Assembly: GCA_029948255.1 (NCBI GenBank)
Contig: JALIZF010001885.1
Coordinates: forward strand, 124,001 to 188,000
Reading direction: 5' to 3'
DNA length: 64,000 nt
From: Telmatactis stephensoni
Lineage: Eukaryota > Cnidaria > Anthozoa > Actiniaria > Isophelliidae
Shown: positions 59,799 through 64,000 of the stretch, piece after piece
Position numbering within the stretch: the first letter of the stretch is position 1
Layout of the letters: each line of letters starts with the position of its first letter
Notes under the pieces: model-generated
The model's input: the letters and a program-made list of their open reading frames with translations, nothing else
What the model was told of the DNA's origin: nothing
Database searches by the model: none
Made by a program: the position numbers and the translations under genes

Positions 59799-62589
59799 CT
59801 ACTTAGTTAACTTATCTACAAAAGCTTTCCCTGGCGATGGATGATCCCTAAACTGTGAACTAAAAGAAATAAGATTACATGTATCATTACCTACTATAGT
59901 TAATAATTAGAGCAGATTTTTTATGTGTGAAATTGACTGCACTGGGCGTGCCATGGTTGCGTCAGTGCTGTGATGTCTATAAAAACATTCAAAATTTCTG
60001 CTGTAACAATGCTGTAACCGTGAGATACCATATTGTCATTGTTGTATGAAATCTGCTCTAACATCATTTTGGAATACAATTTTTTCACTGAAACTGTTCA
60101 ATTACCATATCGTCTGATCTTTTGTGACTGTATTTTTGCCAAAAAGTTTCATTTCATAATCAATAAGATGTCGCCAAAATCCAGGGTTAGGCCCAATAAT
60201 AGGTCGTTTCCTCTTGACAAAGCTGTGCGAGTCTTTTAAAGACATTCTGTGGTACTTCATTAAATATGCAATAACTAGAGTTGCTGATCTAGAAAAAGAA
60301 ACATCATTCATTGCACAAAATTCAAGAATACATTTTTTCTTTTCTTGTGTGTAGTCTCAGAAAATATCCATACTCCCCACCATGGAGGGAATTATTTTGT
60401 AAATGGATCCCCCTTTCCTGATCTGGAATATCCATTTTTTTCTTTCTCTGACCCCCCCCCCCCCCCCCCCCCCCCTCAAGAATTCCCAATTCCCTCCAGG
60501 GTGGGGGTATGGGTATTTTCTGGAACTACATTATACATATTCTTTACAAGTCCCTCAAAGTCATGATGATGATGATGCATGATCACTGTCATCCTGTTTT
60601 CTTGTCTGATTTTCATTAATATACTGTGGGTTGGATCCCCCTTTCCTGATCTGGAATATCCATTTTTTCTTCCATTTAATAAAACTCTCTAATTTTGTTC
60701 TTTCTCTGACCCCCCCCCCCCTCCCCTCAAGAATTCCCAATTCCCTCCAGGGTGGGGGTATGGGTATTTTCTGGAACTACATTATACATATTCTTTACAA
60801 GTCCCTTAAAGTCATGATGATGATGATGCATGATCACTGTCATCCTGTTTTCTTGTCTGATTTTCATTAATATACTGTGGGTTGGATCCCCCTTTCCTGA
60901 TCTGGAATATCCATTTTTTCTTCCATTTAATAAAACTCTCTAATTTTGTTCTTTCTCTGATCTTCCATTTAATAAAACTCTCTAATTTTGTTCTTTCTCT
61001 GACCCACCCACCCCCCTCCCCTCAAGAATTCCCAATTCCCTCCAGGGTGGGGGTATGGGTATTTTCTGGAACTACATTATACATATTCTTTACAAGTCCC
61101 TTAAAGTCATGATGATGATGATGCATGATCACTGTCATCCTGTTTTCTTGTCTGATTTTCATTAATGTACTGTGGGTTGGATCCCCCTTTCCTGATCTGG
61201 AATATCCGTTTTTTCTTCCATTTAATAGAACTCTCTAATTTTGTTCTTTCTCTGAAAACACTAGTAAAGGGAGGTCTAGCAAGACATGGAAGGATTGTAC
61301 ATAAATAAGTGTGGGGACCATTTCTTACCCTGATTTCTTTCCTTCCATTCTTTTTCTCACTCTGTCTTTCTTCTTCCTTCTTTCTCTCTCTCATTTCTTC
61401 TGTCTTTGTTTCTTTTTGTTTTCTCCTTCTTGCCTTCCTATCTAAATTCTTTCTTTTCTGGTATAAATATTTTGGCCTTTCATATTCCTCCCAGCCTACA
61501 ATGTGAATCTTCTTTTCCCTTTAAATATTACATTTCCAAATCTTATAATCTCACATCTTTCATCTTCATGTAACTCTTACCTACTAACACCAGCCATACA
61601 GTGCACTAAGACTTTGCCGTTCTCTTCTTTGACTTTTTCTAATGGTTCAAGATAAATGGATCAAGCAAATTTCATTAAACAACACACTCAGATGGAATTG
61701 TTATGGCAAAAAATCCTGGGGGGGACTCCATTGTAAAAGGATCGGGAATGCTCATCATAATTCTCTTAGGGTAAAAATCAGCGATATTTTCATTGATATC
61801 TTTTAGGGTGTAAAAACTGAAGTTTAGAGTTTTAGGATTTCCTGGTTTCATTTAGGGTATCAAAAGAGCCCATCGCTTATTATCTTGTTCTCAAATGGAA
61901 GAAATTTGACCAATAAAAGCGTGTCGACCGTTCAATTTTATGTTCATCATAATTATTTTATAATGCTCATTAGCTTGTTATTGCTGATTCTCTTAGGGTT
62001 AAAAATCGTCCAGCCACGCCCTTCTTAAAAGACTTCCGGTATCTTTTAGGGGTATTTTTTAAAATTTCCGACGAGCACACCCGATCCTTTTACAGTGGAG
62101 TCCCCCCTCCCCCGGGCAAAAAGTAAATGAGCCAAAAGATGGTGATCGAAAGATAAATGATTCGCGAAAACATCAAACAACACAGATGGTTCTGAAACAC
62201 CAATCCTACCTATTTTATCGGCAACCATATCAAAATATAACGAAATGTTAGAATCTGAGGTGTCGTTGATCTTGATAACCATGCATTTCACTGGAATTTT
62301 ATACTTTCTCTCTTCCATGCTAACTACAAAACGTAAACAAAAATCCTTTAACACATAATTACGTAACAATATTTCCCATATATACTAGCTATTTACCATT
62401 TATAATATCTGTTATTCCTTGTTCTTGTAATTGCTTTTCTTCCATTGCAATTCGCAAGCTTCCAAGAAACAAATTTTCTGTTATCTGGCTCATCTGGCTT
62501 AGAGGACTATAATGGACGACGGTCCGTAATTCCTTCGCTCGATACATCTCCGGAGGCTGCTTAGAGCATAATTTCTTGAAGAAAGACAT
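59799..62589 (-). CDS. Atypical dual-specificity protein phosphatase
   Basis: Complete, five exons: 62397-62589, 62210-62323, 61581-61638, 60106-60288, 59799-59859; 202 residues, phases consistent, GT-AG throughout. Active-site signature HCMAGVSR (HCxxGxxR) straddles the exon 3/4 junction, followed by SATLVIAYLMKYHRMSLKD. N-terminal ITENLFLGSLRIA, then IKINDTSDSNISLYFD supplies the upstream Asp region of the general acid. PNPGFWRHLIDYE is the usual C-terminal helix. Matches the small DUSP14/18/21/28-type subgroup in length and motifs; no MAP-kinase-binding rhodanese domain. Hydrolyses phosphotyrosine and phosphoserine/threonine; substrate unknown. Intron 3 carries a 230-290 bp tandem repeat and intron 2 a transposon. 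Confidence 0.92.
59908..60060. mobile_element. AGATTTCGTATGA MITE, copy 4
   Basis: TTAGAGCAGATTTTTTATGT at left and TGTATGAAATCTGCTCTA at right; interior shows CAGTGCTGTGATGTCTATAA. In phosphatase intron 4. Confidence 0.7.
60405..61250. repeat. Tandem repeat of 228-295 bp in phosphatase intron 3
   Basis: Units start GGATCCCCCTTTCCTGATCT at 60405, 60633, 60884 and 61179. Each includes a C-run, CAAGAATTCCCAATTCCCTC, a TGATGATGATGATGC tract and TTAATATACTGTGGGTT. The third unit has an extra 43-bp internal duplication; the C-run varies from about 8 to 27. Confidence 0.95.
61715..62116. mobile_element. Poly-G element (GATGCTCGTCGG family), copy 2
   Basis: CCTGGGGGGGACTCCATTGT..AAAAGGATCGGGAATGCTC and the inverse GAGCACACCCGATCC..TTTTACAGTGGAGTCCCCCC. 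Interior CTCTTAGGGT and CTTTTAGGGT repeats. Flanks GGCAAAAA on both sides suggest an 8-bp target duplication. In phosphatase intron 2. Confidence 0.7.
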
Positions 62590-63576
62590 CAGAAGTCAAA
62601 TCTTGGTAAAGATCTTTCTACATTTGATAAAATGAGACTCATCAACGGCAATGTCAAATTTGTTTGCGTAACCACCTGTGTATCGCAGGCTCAACATACA
62701 AGGTTCTTTATCTTACCGGAAGTTAGAGGAAGTTAATGGTTACCACAGGTAACCCAGGTAGAGTACCAATAAAGACTTGAGAATGTTTGAAAAACTTTTG
62801 TTCTATAAAACTGAAAACATTTCAATTTTGATTGGGGAGGCAATTAGTGTTAGTCTTGGGTTGAAGTGAATGTTTAGGTTGAATTCTAAGCTATGCTATC
62901 CCCATTTCAGGCAACAACAAAGACTAGCGTGCAAGCAGAGATCATTTTCCTCTAATGCTGGGAGTACATCGCCAAGAAAAATTACCTCTACTGGACCATT
63001 TTCAGGGTGTAAAATTTGTGCTGCAATACTATCAAACTCATTTGGAACTGGTCTTAAGATAGCCTTAGGTCACAGATTAATTTTATCTAGGTTATAAACA
63101 GGTCGTAACTAAGGAGCAGATTTTGGAAACCATTTTTGCAACTTGTCGCTTACATGTATCATTCAGAGACCTTTGAACTTGTTTCTTCAATACAAAGTAC
63201 ATGGTTGAAGAAACAACTATAATAAAACCAACCAACAAGGAAAAGCTTTAGCTTATCACATGGCACACTATCTGCCATGCTGGATGTCAAATTAAAGTAT
63301 TAGGAGCCTCCACAACAGACCAACTTTTCTTTGCTACAGTGTACATTTGCAATCCTGGAGCTGGTTGTTCAAAAGATGATTGCCCTTAAGTAAACCCAGG
63401 AGTAAATCTAAAGGATTGACTCTAGTTGTCCTTCAACCAACCATGCCCTGAATGGAGTGCAAATAAATAAATATTTTAATTGACACTCCCCTGAAGGGGC
63501 TTTTCAGTGACAATCACTCCACACTCACTACCACTACATTTGATATATTCTACATACAGCACTCAACTCACTGTTG
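62590..63576. other. Spacer between phosphatase and RPL32
   Basis: Phosphatase 5' flank and intergenic sequence; no gene, RNA or clear inverted repeat recognised. Confidence 0.5.
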
Positions 63577-63650
63577 ATTTTTGCCGAGGGAGGAAAAACT
63601 GAAGAACCCAGAGGAAAAAACCTTGTGGCAAGGGAGATAGTAACAGCAAG
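63577..63650 (-). mobile_element. SINE body fragment
   Basis: GAGGGAGGAAAAACTGAAGA, ACCCAGAGGAAAAAACC and GCAAGGGAGA match the body of the SINE at 400-575 at about 80% by eye; the tRNA-like head is absent. Confidence 0.6.
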
Positions 63651-63830
63651 AGTACTAATTAAACAATGGAAAACAAAGGATTTTGTACTATTTAGTACTA
63701 TCAAGTTACTAAGTTTAACTGTTTAGTGTTCATGCTCTAAGATTTTAAATATGAAAGATGCAATAGGCCATTTCAAAAGTCCCTTCCCTCCAAAAGACTA
63801 TGCAAGACATTTTCTATCTCAGAATTATTT

Positions 63831-63836
63831 TTTATT
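63831..63836 (-). promoter_or_regulatory. AATAAA poly(A) signal of RPL32
   Basis: TTTATT on plus, about 20 bp past the stop, typical of compact ribosomal-protein genes. Confidence 0.6.
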
Positions 63837-63854
63837 ATACAGAAAGACACCAGT

Positions 63855-64000
63855 TTACTCGTTTTCTTCACTACGTAGCCGAGCACTGCTGTTAGTGACC
63901 TTAATTGCAAGTTGTTGTGCTCGTTCAACTATCTCTTTGCGTTTCCTGCTGGAGACGTTGTGGGCAATTTCACAAGCATAGCTACGGTTTAACATCATCA
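63855..64000 (-). CDS. RPL32: 60S ribosomal protein L32 (eL32), C-terminal exon, partial
   Basis: Minus-strand frame from the window edge to TAA at 63855-63857: [45 protein letters not shown]. This matches the conserved C-terminus of eL32 ([43 protein letters not shown]). Structural protein of the large cytosolic ribosomal subunit. The rest lies beyond 64000. Confidence 0.96.
   Translation of the reverse strand, partial: MMLNRSYACEIAHNVSSRKRKEIVERAQQLAIKVTNSSARLRSEENE

Overview
The window looks like nuclear DNA of an early-branching animal, most likely an anthozoan cnidarian (coral or sea anemone). The evidence is AT-rich sequence, many short exons with GT-AG introns, animal-specific gene families (cadherin, PFKFB, atypical dual-specificity phosphatase, ribosomal protein L32), and a very dense load of short palindromic DNA transposons. 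The taxonomic call is inference; no organelle or marker gene is present.

Layout. (1) About 1-23,700, plus strand: the 3' two-thirds of a cadherin-23-like gene. It has degenerate extracellular cadherin repeats, a cadherin-23-type membrane-proximal domain, a transmembrane exon carrying a +1 frameshift in this sequence, a basic juxtamembrane exon, and two alternative terminal exons ending in different PDZ-ligand-like C-termini. Its introns are packed with foldback elements. (2) 23,800-29,500: two tandem arrays, a 78-bp satellite and a 4.4-kb array of 54-bp units. (3) 30,900-31,700, minus strand: an intronless P-loop sulfotransferase-like gene. (4) 32,000-42,800: no convincing gene; nested inverted-repeat transposons, including a non-autonomous element with 8-bp target duplications. 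(5) 42,900-44,100, plus strand: a small three-exon gene for a secreted six-cysteine peptide of beta-defensin-like spacing. (6) 48,500-57,900, minus strand: 6-phosphofructo-2-kinase/fructose-2,6-bisphosphatase, 15 main exons plus a duplicated exon tail. The last exons were not found, and one intron holds a 2.1-kb array of 17-bp units. (7) 59,800-62,600, minus strand: a complete five-exon atypical dual-specificity phosphatase of 202 residues. (8) 63,855-64,000, minus strand: the last exon of ribosomal protein L32.

The genes are independent single-gene units, not an operon or pathway cluster. PFKFB, the phosphatase and RPL32 lie in tandem on the minus strand. The points most worth a second look are the cadherin gene (frameshift exactly at the membrane segment, alternative PDZ-type tails, a terminal exon whose acceptor directly follows a transposon), the defensin-like gene, the duplicated PFKFB exon, and transposon archaeology: an insertion dated by an empty paralogous site, hammerhead-like motifs, and a satellite apparently born from a foldback element.
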